Of a stretch of DNA of 64,000 bases, positions 11,923 to 23,149 are shown piece by piece. The notes under the pieces are model-generated. The model saw nothing but the letters and a program-made list of their open reading frames with translations, did not search any database and was not told the origin of the DNA. Origin of the DNA: Celoporthe dispersa (lineage: Eukaryota; Ascomycota; Sordariomycetes; Diaporthales; Cryphonectriaceae); NCBI GenBank assembly GCA_016584495.1, contig WAID01000007.1:2900001-2964000 (forward strand), read 5' to 3'. Numbering within the stretch: position 1 is the stretch's first letter; every line of letters starts with the position of its first letter. The position numbers and the translations under genes are program-made.

Positions 11923-12233
11923 AGGGCACGACCTTCTGGACGAACTGGGGAAGGAAGATGATTGACCGTGGTCGTGTTGGCATTGGTCTGGACCGTCTCG
12001 TTCAGAAAGTTTGAATGTTTTCATAGCCCGAATCTACTCCTCGGCTCCTGAACTCATCGCGACGTTTCCTGAGGCGCACCCCATCAAGCCCATGCCGTAC
12101 TTCTTTTTTTTTCTTTCTCTTTTCTTCTTTCGTAACCAAACAAGCCAAACCAGATTCTTGCGCCTTCCCATTACCCACCCGTCAGGTGGTGCCTCATTAC
12201 GCCCCCATTTGTCCTCAGGTAACCGCATGTCGA

Positions 12234-13116
12234 CTAATTAAAAAGCTCCAGAGTAAGATCTCCGTGGATATAAGCCTTCAACTCGATCTCGATCTCCAGG
12301 TTCATCTTCAGCTCCACCGCCAGCTTCGCCTTCTTGCCTCCCGCGACGAGCTTCTGCTCCTGCGCAGGCAACATCATCTGCGGCAGGCCCGGCCTCCAGA
12401 TCTCCTCTACGTCCTCCACATCATCGTCATCATATTCATCGCTATACTCGTCGGCCCGTGCAGCCGCTACCGCCTCGGGCGAGCGCGGCACGATGGCCTG
12501 GGCTGGTACCCCCGCGGGCTGACGCACCATCTGGTTCCGCCTGGGCGGGATGGAGCGCGTCGGTGTCACGGCAGTAGAAGAACTGCTTGCGGGGGAGGAG
12601 GAGGAGGAGGAATCGTCGGCGCCGGGCTGCTGCTGCTGCTGCTGCTGCCGTTGTTGGTGCAGGGCCGGCGGAGTAAAGGGCGTGCGGGGCCTGCGCGGGC
12701 GGCGGGCGTGGTACTCGGGTTTGGGAAGGGGTGGGCTGAGGGGCTGGTCCACGGCTGGGGGAGAGGAGGCGTGGGCAGGTGTGAGGAGCGGTGGTGGTCA
12801 CCCTCGGGTCTTGAGGAGGGAGCTCGTGTGGCTTTCAGCCTGGGCGGCGGCTGTATTGGTCTCCTCCGTCTCGATGATGAGGATGGGTCGGCTTCTTGTG
12901 CGGGGTGTGGTGATGACGTTGCCTGTCGCGCATCCTCGGCTGCTTCGTCGTCTGAGGAGGCCTCGTCCGAGGCATCGCCTTCTTCTTTGCTTCCTCCTCC
13001 TCTGTGGCGGGCGTAGTCTCGCTCACGGGAGACTTTCTCCTCCTCCTCCTGCTGCTGGTGCTGTTCTCTTCATCTGAGGCCCGCCGCGGAGACGATGCGG
13101 GTGGCGTCAGAGGCAT
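12234..13116 (-). CDS. hypothetical disordered protein
   Basis: Not recognised. The best model has three exons (13116-13027, 12922-12802, 12754-12234) encoding 243 aa, starting MPLTPPASSPRR. The introns are 104 bp (donor GTGAGC) and 47 bp (acceptor CTCTCCCCCAG), and both keep frame. The protein is Arg/Ser/Pro-rich with a poly-Gln run and a poly-Ser run, then an acidic patch (DEYDDDDVEDVEE) before IWRPGLPQMMLP, and it ends in an alternating acidic/hydrophobic segment (LEIEIELKAYIHGDLTLELF) that looks like the most constrained part. The TP and SP dipeptides near the N-terminus could be kinase sites; that is only inference. The C-terminal exon is better supported than the first two. It is tail-to-tail with the Mlo3 gene, about 310 bp away. 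Confidence 0.55.
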
Positions 13117-14796
13117 CGCAATCAAGATGACGACACACTATGAGGGGTAAGGCCGGTGTAAGTGCTTCTTCTTGATGCCGCCAAATGGTCTTCTTGGTTG
13201 TTGTCTTCTTACGAAGCGTCCCTCTGGTCGAGTGGAAGGCGAGGCGCCGAGGAGATCATATACTTCCGAAGAGAAAGTTCTAAAGAGGGAACAAGATCCC
13301 CATGTCCTGGCGAGGAAGCCCCCCCCAAGATCGACGAGGATGAATGGGGCGGGTGGCCTCGTAGACTGTTTAAGGGTCCAGGGTGATCGACGAGCGTGAC
13401 CAAAAACCGGCTTTGGCATGGCTACCCCAAGCCTGACAGGGATGTCTGAAGTGGGCATCCAGGAACGATGACATCGGTGGGCTGATTACCCAAACTATTT
13501 TTTTCCCCCCGTGCTTCACCACGCCTTTTTTTTCTCTATTTGTTATTCTCGACCGGCCCAAAAGGCTGAACGTCCCTCCCCCTTTCCATGAGGGAAAAGG
13601 ATAAATCATGATAGGAATGAGTAGACATGGATCCAGCTGACACTTTATTTCCTTTAAATAGTAGTCCGGATGCGGCTCAGGAACATGATCGGCAGGTTCC
13701 CAGGGTCCTCTCCTCTCCGTCCCTGAATTGCTTTTAACATGACACCGCAGCTGTCAAGGATCAAGCCTATAAAAACACGAAATGCATGAAAAAACAAACA
13801 AAGGAGAGTGAAAAAGAAAGAAGAAGAAAAAAAAAACAAATAACAACAGCTCTCACTGTGCAACCGTACCGTGGTTTCTCTAAACCTTCGGGGAAAGCCC
13901 CTCCCAGCTCGCGGGGCTGCCCTGTTTCTCGAGAATAAGCCTCAAAATTTTGGCCGAGAGAAGCATGTTTTGACTCGCAACCTGCCTCGGATCACCGAGA
14001 GAAGGAGAAAGAGAAAGAAAGAAGGGAAAAAAGGGAGGCTCTCGTGTTCGGCATCAACAACCTTGTTTGGAAGGATGAATATGAGAAAGGAATGTTATCC
14101 ACCCCCGTACACCATGATGGGATGGGACTCTTCAGGAGAACATGTTTGGGATATAGCATGTGGCATTATGCGCGCAGAGTCACATGCCTGGGTTTTGTGC
14201 TCCCGGGAGAGGGAGAGGAACCCGAAGAGGGCGTACGAGCCGACACATGCCGTTGATAGTTGATCGAAAATCCCCGAGTAGTAGGGTTGAAAAGCCTAGT
14301 TATGTAAATTACCACCACGGTGCCTTTTTTTTTCTATCTTTTTTTCTTCGAGAGACTCCTTGTTGAGAGACGATCCTTTTGTTCTAGACAAGATGCCGTA
14401 TCTGTGAGGTCTTCTCTAGAAGGGAAACAGTCAAGTAAGAGTAGGTGTACAGAAGTCAAAGGACTGTCGACAACAGGTATAGAAAAATACAAGGAGATCT
14501 AGGGGCAACTAAAAGCGATTTAGTATGAATGTCTTTACTGTAAACTCGCTCAACAGTGGCAGGTATGTAGATTCATAGAAGACGATATGGTGACGGGCAG
14601 CCTTCAGAATGTGGATTCCGCCACGATGCCCCTCCGTCCTCCCTCTGGGTACCCGAACCAGGAAATACCACCATGCGGCAAGTCGTCAAAACAAGATATC
14701 TTCCTGGTTGACCCTCGGAAGCTTGTCGTGAATACCAACAACGGAACTCATGTGGAGAAGCAACCCTGTCTAGAAGAAGAAGAAGGAAAAAAATTC
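13117..14796. other. intergenic, no gene recognised
   Basis: About 1.7 kb with several T or A runs (for example 13499-13532, 13806-13840, 14322-14344) and no reading frame with recognisable protein features. It includes the 5' flank of the minus-strand gene ending at 12234 and the 3' flank of the dehydrogenase-like gene. Confidence 0.5.
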
Positions 14797-15923
14797 CTAC
14801 TCCGTCTTCTTCCTTTTCTTCTCCAGTCCCTCCGCCATCGCCACCGCCACATCCTCCACCGTCCGCCCCCTCTTCCTCTGCCCAACCTTCTCCTCGCCCA
14901 ACACCGTATCCTCCGACACAGCCTTGAACACCCCGGCAGCGCCCCTGAAGAGGTCCTCCTCGAACCCGCCCTCCTCGGCATGCGTCCGCGCGATCTCCTC
15001 CATCTCCCGCACCCAGCGGTACGCCTTGGGCGGCATGTTGACCAGCGCCATCTCGGTCTGCCTGACGCGGTGCGGCACGATCTCCTGGATGGCATCCTGT
15101 AGGGCCGGCAGCACGCCCAGGCGCTGCGCCGTGGTGAAGGACTGCACCGCGACGGCGCTGTAGCCCTTGGACAGCGAGGCGAAGCACATCTTGAGCCCCG
15201 AGGCAGCGCCGATGTCAGGGCTGATGTGCCGCATGTTCAGCGCCGTCGAAAGCGCGGGGCCGAAACCAGGAATGTCGGCGACCTGCAGGGGCCCGCTCGT
15301 CGGCAGCGCGGGCATGTTCCAATCGCCCTGTGCGGCCGTGAACCCTCCAGAGGTGGACGTGGCGCCGGCTGGGTGCGGGGGTCCGCCCAGGATGGACCCG
15401 TCGATGAACGTGATGGGGACCTGTGCAGCGTCGATATTCTTTGCGATCTGCTTGATGGTCGAGGGCGCCACGGCGTTCATGTCGGCAAAGTACAGCGGGG
15501 GTGGGCCTTGGTGACCAGGGCCATGGCGTCGATGATGCGCTGGGCTGTCTCCTCGGCGTCGCGCGGTGGCACCACGGACAGGATCATATCGCAGGTCTTG
15601 ACCAGGTCTGTGTCGGTCGAGAGGTCTGTCACCTGGGCCGCCTTGACCCTCTCGATCGTGTCTTTGCTGTGTGGACTGTGAGCCTCTGAGAGTGTGCATG
15701 TCGCGATCGCGGCAAAAAAGGTGGGTGAGGGGTCATCATTGGTTCCGGCCTGGATCTCCCGCACATGATAAATCGTAGGTGATGGTCAAGCAGTCCTCTC
15801 TTACCTCCGGCCCGTGCAGTTTGTGGCGACCGAGAAGCCCTTTGCGACGAGCAGTTTGGCGATGCCCATACCCATGTCACCTATGGACAGGATGCCAATG
15901 GTCGCGAGCTTGGATGAGGCCAT
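14797..15923 (-). CDS. 6-phosphogluconate-dehydrogenase-like NAD-binding protein (frameshifted)
   Basis: Predicted NAD(P)-dependent oxidoreductase of the beta-hydroxyacid dehydrogenase/6PGDH type. Two exons (15923-15805, 15675-14797). The N-terminus is a Rossmann fold: ATIGILSIGDMGMGIAKLL is a GxGxMG-like dinucleotide loop, and DMILSVVPPRD is the next strand. PLYFADMNAVAP is the typical substrate-side strand, FIDGSILGGPP follows, and SGLKMCFASLSKGYSA carries the helix with the family's conserved Lys. The C-terminal part (PPKAYRWVREMEEIA) matches a fungal subfamily with a DUF1932-like end. The frame breaks at a five-G run on the plus strand (15497-15501); one missing base there restores 332 aa in phase. 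The basic tail (EKKRKKTE) is unusual. Substrate unknown. Confidence 0.82.
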
Positions 15924-16496
15924 CGTGACGTCGCAGCAGGCAAGCAGGTGAGTGTATTCAGGTCCTTCGTTATAATCGGTTATGTCCAATAGTGGATGGC
16001 GTGAGAATGATGAGCAGGACTGAGTCTATTGCTCCTCCCTCGCTGCAGCAAGCTTGATGGGTGATCGAGATGAGTTGTATCCAAGTATAATGTAGGATGT
16101 AAGTAGTTGGAGAATCTGCAAGGGCTGCGAGGAGCCCCCATCTGCAGCAGATAAGTAGCTCATCACATCATCACTTGCACCTATTCTCCGAACCCGGCAT
16201 GCGATGCAGCGGTTGTTATCTCCGGTAGTTCGAATTGCGAATCGGTGCATGTTCTTGACTATGCATCAAATCGATCTCGAAGAAGGAGAGGAAGAATGAA
16301 TGAAGGACAAGAGAGAAAGTAAAAGGAGTTTAGGTAGATTTGCTGGCTTCATTTTGGATATGAGTGGTGCTTGGTCGAGCCTTAATTTTCTTGTCTTGAT
16401 GATGTTGGATTATCGCCTCTCGCTTGACAGACTCTGTTCTCACCGTGGTCGATTCCGACCATCTCTCCTGTGTGGAACCTGTTTTTCAAAATTCTA
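15924..16496. other. intergenic, 5' flank of 6PGDH-like gene
   Basis: About 570 bp without a recognisable gene, between the start of the dehydrogenase-like gene and the stop of the next minus-strand gene. Nothing discrete seen. Confidence 0.5.
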
Positions 16497-18477
16497 TTAC
16501 GACCACGACGAGAGATCTCGCCGTTCAGGATGAACACGCCGGCTGAGTTTCGTCGGGTTTGCCGCTCGAGGTTCCATCTTTCGTGAGCGCGGACCAAACG
16601 ACTCGTCAAAGTATTGCTGTAGCAGGCCTATGCTTGTCCCTGGTGCATCGAGCTTTGTCTTGAGGCTGTTGGTCGGCGAGTCGACGTATAGACCCTCTGC
16701 ACTGAACCCCCCGAAATGATCTGGGGCGAGCCGGGCCAACCCTTCTTCGGCGGGCCCAGAATCGTTGTGCGAGGTTGAGTCTGCTTGACCGAGATCACCA
16801 ACGCCAAATATTACTGGAGGGTAAGTGGCCGGAGCTCTCGTGTGCTCCCCAGGCCTCCCCGGTGTCTGAATAGGACCCATACCGCTGTCCACAAAGAACT
16901 GCACAAAATCCCCAGGTTTCGCGATGGCGTCGCCGACCTCTTCATTGCCGTAGAAGGACCTCTGGAACCTCAACAGCTCGTCCTGCTCGGACTCCAGGCC
17001 ATAGCTCGTCTGCGGATCCAGCGACAACAGGCTTGCTTTGGCACCCCACTCACCACCTCCGCTCACTGTTGAGGAGAAAATCGTCAGGCCGCTGCTTCAC
17101 CAAGAACCATTGGCACACTTACTGATTCTGTGGAGACGCGCTCCCTTGAGCAGCATTCCACCAAGAACAGGGCGCCTTCCCCAGGCCGTGCACTCCTCTG
17201 GGCCCGACAGCTCGAAGGCCAGTTTTTCAGCGACCAAACCGAGACGATAGAAACCAGCGCCCTGGCGAAGCCTCCGCACAGCATCTGCCATTGCCTCTGG
17301 CGAAGCTTTCAGTGCACCGCCTTTTGGCGTGATATGTTCGCCGGGGATGATCAAAGCCCACACGCCTATGCGTCCTGGGGCCATTCCAGCGTCGTCAGGT
17401 GATCGACGGGCCTCAATCAGGCGAGGGATGTTGACCTGCAGTTCCTTCGACGCTGGGGAAGGCTCTCCTTCGATATTCACTTTAGCTAAAATGTTTCCGA
17501 GGCCCTCCAAGATCAGTCGAGGGTGAGTGATGGGCACGAGGGGGGACCGTATGGTATATCTTGGAGAATCCAGCGATATGGGGAGGTCAATCGTCTGAGA
17601 GCGCTTCTCTGCCATCTTCAGCAACTTAGCCGAGGGAGCAGAAGAGGAATCACCGCGACCTTCAGCCATCCATTCGGATACTAAAAGAGTAGACCGCCGC
17701 CCGTTGTGGAACAATGTATTGGCCAATGGGAGTGTGATCGATATCTTGCCAGCAGGAAGTCCTCTTGTCTCAAGAGACACAGAGAGATATGAGGGCTCAG
17801 CGTCTGCTTGGAAAGGCTGCGTTGCGTCTGTCGTTTCGCCCCACAGACCAGGCAAGAGGGTGTCTAAGCTACCAAATTGTATCGACAGGCCCTCCTGGGT
17901 CTTGTGGTGGAAGATCGAGGACGATGGGCAGAGGCCATCCACTACGGCAGCAAGCACATGGAATCGGCTCGCTCCATGGTCCGGGCCCCTGTGAGCCAGC
18001 AGCGAAGGCACCAGGGAGGCCATGAAGTCGGGATCAGTGAGCCATGATGCATGTCTTGGACTCGCTAATATCACGACAGCATTGTAGTCTCCCTCGCCTC
18101 CCAAGGTCTTTCCTGACGGTAACTGCGACGAGTTTCTCAAAAGATCGAGGACAGAGCTCTGCGGATACTATCAGTCATGCATTTCCCATCAACGGAAGAA
18201 ACCACGGGGTATTAACCTTTGTGGCGCCTAGAGAAGTGAAAATGGTACGCCTTGGTCCGATGTGGACGCTACTTTGGGTCACATCTCTGTATTTGAATTT
18301 CTTCGTATAGTAACCTGTGTAGCCTTTGTTCTTATTGTCGGGGACATCGTCACCAAATTTGAAGGTCTTGATAAAATGGGTCCGTGGAATTGCATTGGGG
18401 ATGGGCTTCGCAGATTCCGAGCTCGAGATGGCCTTGGAAACACGGTGAATGAGAGGTCTTCCCCCTCGGCTCGCCAT
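16497..18477 (-). CDS. conserved fungal protein of unknown function
   Basis: Not recognised with confidence. Three exons (18477-18217, 18158-17123, 17065-16497) encode 621 aa; introns of 58 and 57 bp keep codon phase. The start is the ATG at 18477 (MASRGGRPLIHRVSKAISS); the first 20 residues are basic, hydroxylated and free of acids, compatible with a mitochondrial leader. The body has a conserved-looking beta/alpha domain (YNAVVILASPRHASWL ... FHVLAAVVDGLCPS), GKISITLPLANTLFHNGRR, a segment RIGVWALIIPGEHITPKGG, and GARLHRI joined across intron 2 to MSGGGEWGAKASLLSLDPQT. The order of a ligand-like N-terminal fold and a Gly-rich C-terminal motif is loosely reminiscent of FIST sensor domains, but I could not confirm this. 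The tail is Ser/Arg-rich. Confidence 0.72.
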
Positions 18478-19119
18478 TCTCAACAATCTCGAGCCCAATC
18501 CCGAGCTTGATATTCGCTCTCTGCCAGCTGCCAGACCTGGGTGTACTGTCGCCTTGGGTGGTGATGGAATTTAGTGCACTGAGAGGAAATCATGCCGCAG
18601 AGACATGGTTGGTGGGTTCGTATTCGGAAGAAAGACGAAGGAGAAGGGAAAAAGAAGGAGAAAATTATGTAGTCATGGGATGATTATCTGATGATGGTAC
18701 AAATTGAGATTCATCAGCCACAAGTTGAGAAGGTGGCAGATGTGCTTGAGCCACACAGAAACTGAGGATTTTAGTTGGTCTAGTGAGTCAACCTCTACCT
18801 TGGTACATAGTACATGCTACTGTAAGTACACAGTAACCCCCCTGTTGACTACCCCGCGGCTGCAGGTACCTTCTTCCAGGTAGCTTTTACCCCCCCCCCC
18901 TGGTAGTGAGTCAACTTTTGGTGACCAGTCTCGATTTTAAGAAGATCGAATTTCGGTGCCGCTTCTTAATTGCTCGACAACAAGACCTTTTTTCCACTCT
19001 ACAATTTCCGCATACCAGGTCCATTGGTCGCAATCACGCTGTCCCGTCCAGTATTCCGTGCACTCTTGGTGCACTCGTCAGCACTTCGACGATACCAAAT
19101 TCTGCCACATCGTGCGACA
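18478..19119. promoter_or_regulatory. divergent promoter, unknown gene / VAS1
   Basis: About 640 bp between two divergent starts. It holds a C run of about 10 near 18890-18900 and GTAC/TACATG-rich sequence around 18800-18840. The last 150 bp remain open in the VAS1 frame and encode a leader-like peptide (see the non-AUG finding). Confidence 0.5.
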
Positions 19120-22100
19120 ATGGCTACCAACTCTGCTCGTGGCAACCCGTGAGTCCTCCCAGGCACCTCCTCCTCCCTCCCAGATGGTGCCAATGGGCAC
19201 GCCGGACGACTAGACGGACGACACTTGGGGAAAATCACTCGCTGACTCTGATATTCTTACAGGATTGCCGCTGCGGACGGCCCACAGGCTGAAGGCCCAA
19301 CGCCCCCTCCCGCATCGACCGAGACCAAGGCCGCCATCCAGCAAACCACACCGAGTGGCGCAACAGGAACCCATCAGGCGGGTCAGGACGCGGGCGCAGC
19401 ATCCGCAGCCGGGACTGGCAAGGTCAAATCTGCAAAGGAGCTCGAGAAGGAGCGCAAGAAGGCAGAGAAGCTCGCCAAGTTCCAACAGAAGGCGGCTGCC
19501 AAGCAGGCTGCCCCTGCCAATGCCCCCCAGCAAGAAGGCAGAGAAGAAGGCCAAGGCCGAGGAGGAGGTCATGCCGGCATTTGTCGAGGATACACCCGTG
19601 GGTGAGAAGAAGCGTCTGAAGCCTCTCGACGATCCTTACTACAAGGCCTACAACCCCGTTGCTGTCGAGAGCGCATGGTACCAGTGGTGGGAGAAGGAGG
19701 GCTTTTTCAAGCCCGAATTCACCGAGACTGGCGACGTCAAGCCGGCCGGAGCGTTCACTGTCGTCATCCCGCCGCCAAACTGCACCGGCAGCCTGCACAT
19801 GGGTCACGCGCTCGGCAACAGTCTTGAGGATATCATGACGAGGTGGCAGAGAATGCTGGGCAAGACCACCTTGTTCCTTCCCGGCTGCGACCACGCCGGT
19901 ATCGCAACCCAGAGCGTTGTCGAGAAGATGCTGTGGAGGAGAGAGCAAAAGACCCGCCACGACCTTGGCCGAGAAAAGTTCCTGGAGCTCGTCTGGGACT
20001 GGAAGCAGGAGTATCACGACAAGATCAACAACGCCGAGAGGAAGATGGGCATTTCTACGGACTGGTCGAGAGAGGCTTTCACCATGGACAAGAACCTGTC
20101 TGCAGCTGTCGCCGAGAACTTTGTGCGTCTGCACGAGGAAGGCATCATCTACAGAGCGAATCGCCTTGTGAACTGGGACTGCACGTTGACGACTGCGCTC
20201 TCCAACCTGGAGGTTGACCAGAAGGAACTTGCCGGCAGGACTCTGCTCGATGTGCCGGGCTATGACAAGAAGGTGGAGTTTGGGTAGGTCATCCCTCGAT
20301 TTATGCCGCCTCGAATAGCAACTGACGCCGATCACAAAGTGTCATCGTTCACTTCAAGTATCCCATCCAGGGCTCGGACGAGACAATTGAAGTAGCGACG
20401 ACCCGTATAGAGACCATGCTTGGAGACACAGGTATCGCCGTGAACCCCAAGGACCAGCGATACACCCATCTCGTTGGCAAATTCGCTACTCACCCCTTCA
20501 TCGAGGGTCGAAAGCTGCCCATCATTGCCGATGATTACGTCGATATGGAGTTTGGAACGGGTGCCGTGAAACTGACGCCCGGTCACGACCCCAATGATTT
20601 CAAGCTCGGCAAGGACCATAACCTGGAATTTATCAACATCTTCACTGATGATGGGTTGCTCAACGAGAACGCCGGCTCATATGCTGGACAGAGACGTTTC
20701 GACGTGCGGTACACGATCCAGGACGACCTCAAGGCCAAGGGCCTGTATGTCGACAAGAAGGACAACCCTATGAAAGTCCCTCTGTCCGAACGCTCCAAAG
20801 ATGTCATCGAGCCTGTCATGAAACCACAGTGGTGGATGGCCATGCGAGATATGGCCGATGAGGCTGTCAAGGTTGTGGACAATGGAGAGATCAAGATCAG
20901 GCCAGAGTCTGCCGAGAAAAACTTTCACAGATGGATGGAGAGCATACAAGATTGGTGCATCTCGAGACAGCTCTGGTGGGGCCACCAATGCCCTGTCTGG
21001 TTTGCTAAGGTCGAGGGCGAGGAGGAGAACAGGTCAAATAACGACCGATGGTTCAGTGGAAGAACGCCAGAGGAGGCAGAGGCCAAGGCGAAGAAGGCAC
21101 TTCCTGGAATGTCTTTCACACTCGAGCGCGACCCAGACGTTCTTGATACATGGTTCAGCAGTGGCCTCTGGCCATTTTCAACGCTGGGCTGGCCCAACAC
21201 AGAAGCTGAGGACTTCAAGAAGCTGTACCCGACGTCTATCCTCGAAACAGGCTGGGATATCCTGTTTGTAAGTACCACACCGCCTGCAGCTCGCCTTCAT
21301 CGGCGCCCCTCCAGAAAGGAACGAGTGCTAACGAACGTAGTTCTGGGTTGCCCGCATGATCATGCTCGGCAAAAAGTTGACTGGAGATGTCCCGTTCAAG
21401 GAGGTCTACTGTCACAGTCTCATCCGCGACAGCGACGGGCGCAAGATGAGCAAGAGTCTGGGCAATGTGATTGATCCTTTGGATGTGATCAAGGGTATCC
21501 AGCTCGACGACCTTCATGCCAAGCTTCTCACGGGCAACCTCGCCCCTGGTGAGGTCAAGAAGGCCACGGCCTACCAAAAGCAAGCGTTCCCTCAGGGCAT
21601 TCCAGAGTAAGTGACTCAATCAGCCTCCTAAGAGCATGGACTTCGTAGCTGACTCGATCCGCAGATGCGGTGCCGACGCACTTCGTTTCTGCTTGGCAGC
21701 ATACACTACCGGTGGCGGCGACATCAACTTCGACGTCAAAGTCATGCACGCCTACCGAAGATTCGCCAATAAGATCTACCAAGCATCCAAGTATGTTATC
21801 GGCAAGATCGAGACTGTGGAAGGCTTTGTCCCGGCAAAGACCAGGACACTCCAGGGCCGGGAGTCTCTCTCCGAGCTCTGGATCCTGAGCAAGATGAACG
21901 CTGCTGCCAAGGAGGTCAATGAAGCCCTTGAGCATCGCGAATTCATGCGGGCTGCCAACACTGTGTACAACTACATCTACGGCAACCTGTGCGACGTCTA
22001 TATCGAGAACTCCAAGGCCATTATCCAAGACGGCACCAAGGGAAGAAGCCGAGTCCGCTCTGCAGACTCTGTATTCTACCCTTGAGGCCGGCCTCCTGCT

Positions 22101-22725
22101 CATCCATCCCTTCATGCCATTCGTCACAGAAGAGCTGTGGCAGCGCCTCCCTCGCCGCCCCGACGATAAGACCCGCTCCGTCATGCTGGCCTCGTACCCG
22201 GTGCACCAGCCCGAACTCGACCAGCCCGCAGCGGAGAAGGCCTACGAGCTTGTCCTCGACAGCTCCAGGGGCATCCGGTCGCTCGTGGCAGAGTACGCCC
22301 TCAAGGAAGAGGCGCAGATCTACATCCAGGCATTCGACGACGCGACGTACCAGACCATCGGGGAACAGGTAGCCTCGATCCGCTCTCTCTCGGGCAAGGG
22401 CATTGGTGCTATCACCGCCGCGGCGCCGGCAGACCCCCGCCCGGCAGGCTGCGTCGCCTATCCGATCGGCGCGTCCGCGACTGTGTTCCTGCACATCAAG
22501 GGCCGCGTGGACCTAGACGCCGAGCTCGACAAGGCGGCCAAGAAGCTGGACAAGACCAAGTCCATGGCCGACAAGCAGCGCAAGCTGGTCACAGGCGCCG
22601 ACTACGTTGCCAAGGTCGCCGTCGCGACGCAGGAGGCCGATCGGAAGAGGCTGGCGGACTTGGACGGCGAGGCCAAGGGCTTCGCGGCTACGATCGAGGA
22701 GCTCAAGCAGCTGAAGCTGGAGTAG
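19120..22725 (+). CDS. VAS1: valyl-tRNA synthetase (two frameshifts)
   Basis: Class Ia synthetase that charges tRNA-Val; in fungi one gene normally serves cytosol and mitochondria. Five exons (19120-19148, 19263-20283, 20340-21267, 21341-21606, 21665-22725) encode about 1100 aa once two extra bases are discounted. Motifs: PPPNCTGSLHMGHALG (HIGH signature as HMGH), CTLTTALSNLEVD, the editing domain with TTRIETMLGDT, DVLDTWFSSGLWPFS, ETGWDILFFWVARMIM across intron 3, and KMSKSLGN (KMSKS). The C-terminus has the anticodon-binding domain and a ValRS-type coiled coil (about LDAELDKAAKKLDKTKSMA). Frame breaks lie at a six-C run (19523-19528) and a GGG (22040-22042); both read as single-base insertions. 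The N-terminal extension is charged and Lys-rich, usual for eukaryotic ValRS. Confidence 0.95.
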
Positions 22726-23149
22726 ATGACGCGTGGGCATGTGGGCCTATGCTTGCGTAGACTTGTGAGAGATTAAAATCTGGATGTTGATATGTGCAAC
22801 TGGTCCTGAAAAGACGTACTAGTCTTACATGTACTACCTGGCTTGATTGAATCTCTCTAAGTACCAAGGACACGTTATTTCACCGCTCGTGTAGACAGTG
22901 CCCGGTTGCTAATCAATGCTTTTCTTTTCTACCTTTTTCTCAAGCTTCCAGATGCTAGGTATCTAGAGATGCGGCATTCTAGTTTGGATGACTGTGGCTG
23001 CATAGAATTCCATATCAGCGACAGTCAAGTCCTCATGCAGTCCAATTGTTCCGTTCCCATCGTTCCCAAACCTGCCTGCGGAACTCGTCCGTATCTCGTT
23101 CAATGCTACCATCCAACCCGGCCGGTGAAGGTGCTGGCGGACAGACGAC
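22726..23149. terminator. convergent 3' region, VAS1 / APE2
   Basis: About 420 bp between two facing stop codons. AT-richer than its surroundings, with TAAAAT near 22774 and other A/T patches suited to 3'-end processing of both genes. No gene in it; exact cleavage sites cannot be read. Confidence 0.4.

Noticed and set aside
12186..13016. Plus-strand frame with long Gly/Ala/Ser runs
   Set aside because: Antisense of the poly-Gln and poly-Ser region of the minus-strand gene; no start context or motif.
15477..15538. Possible intron at the frame change of the 6PGDH-like gene
   Set aside because: The conserved strands on either side are only a few codons apart, leaving no room for an intron; a missing base in a G run fits exactly.
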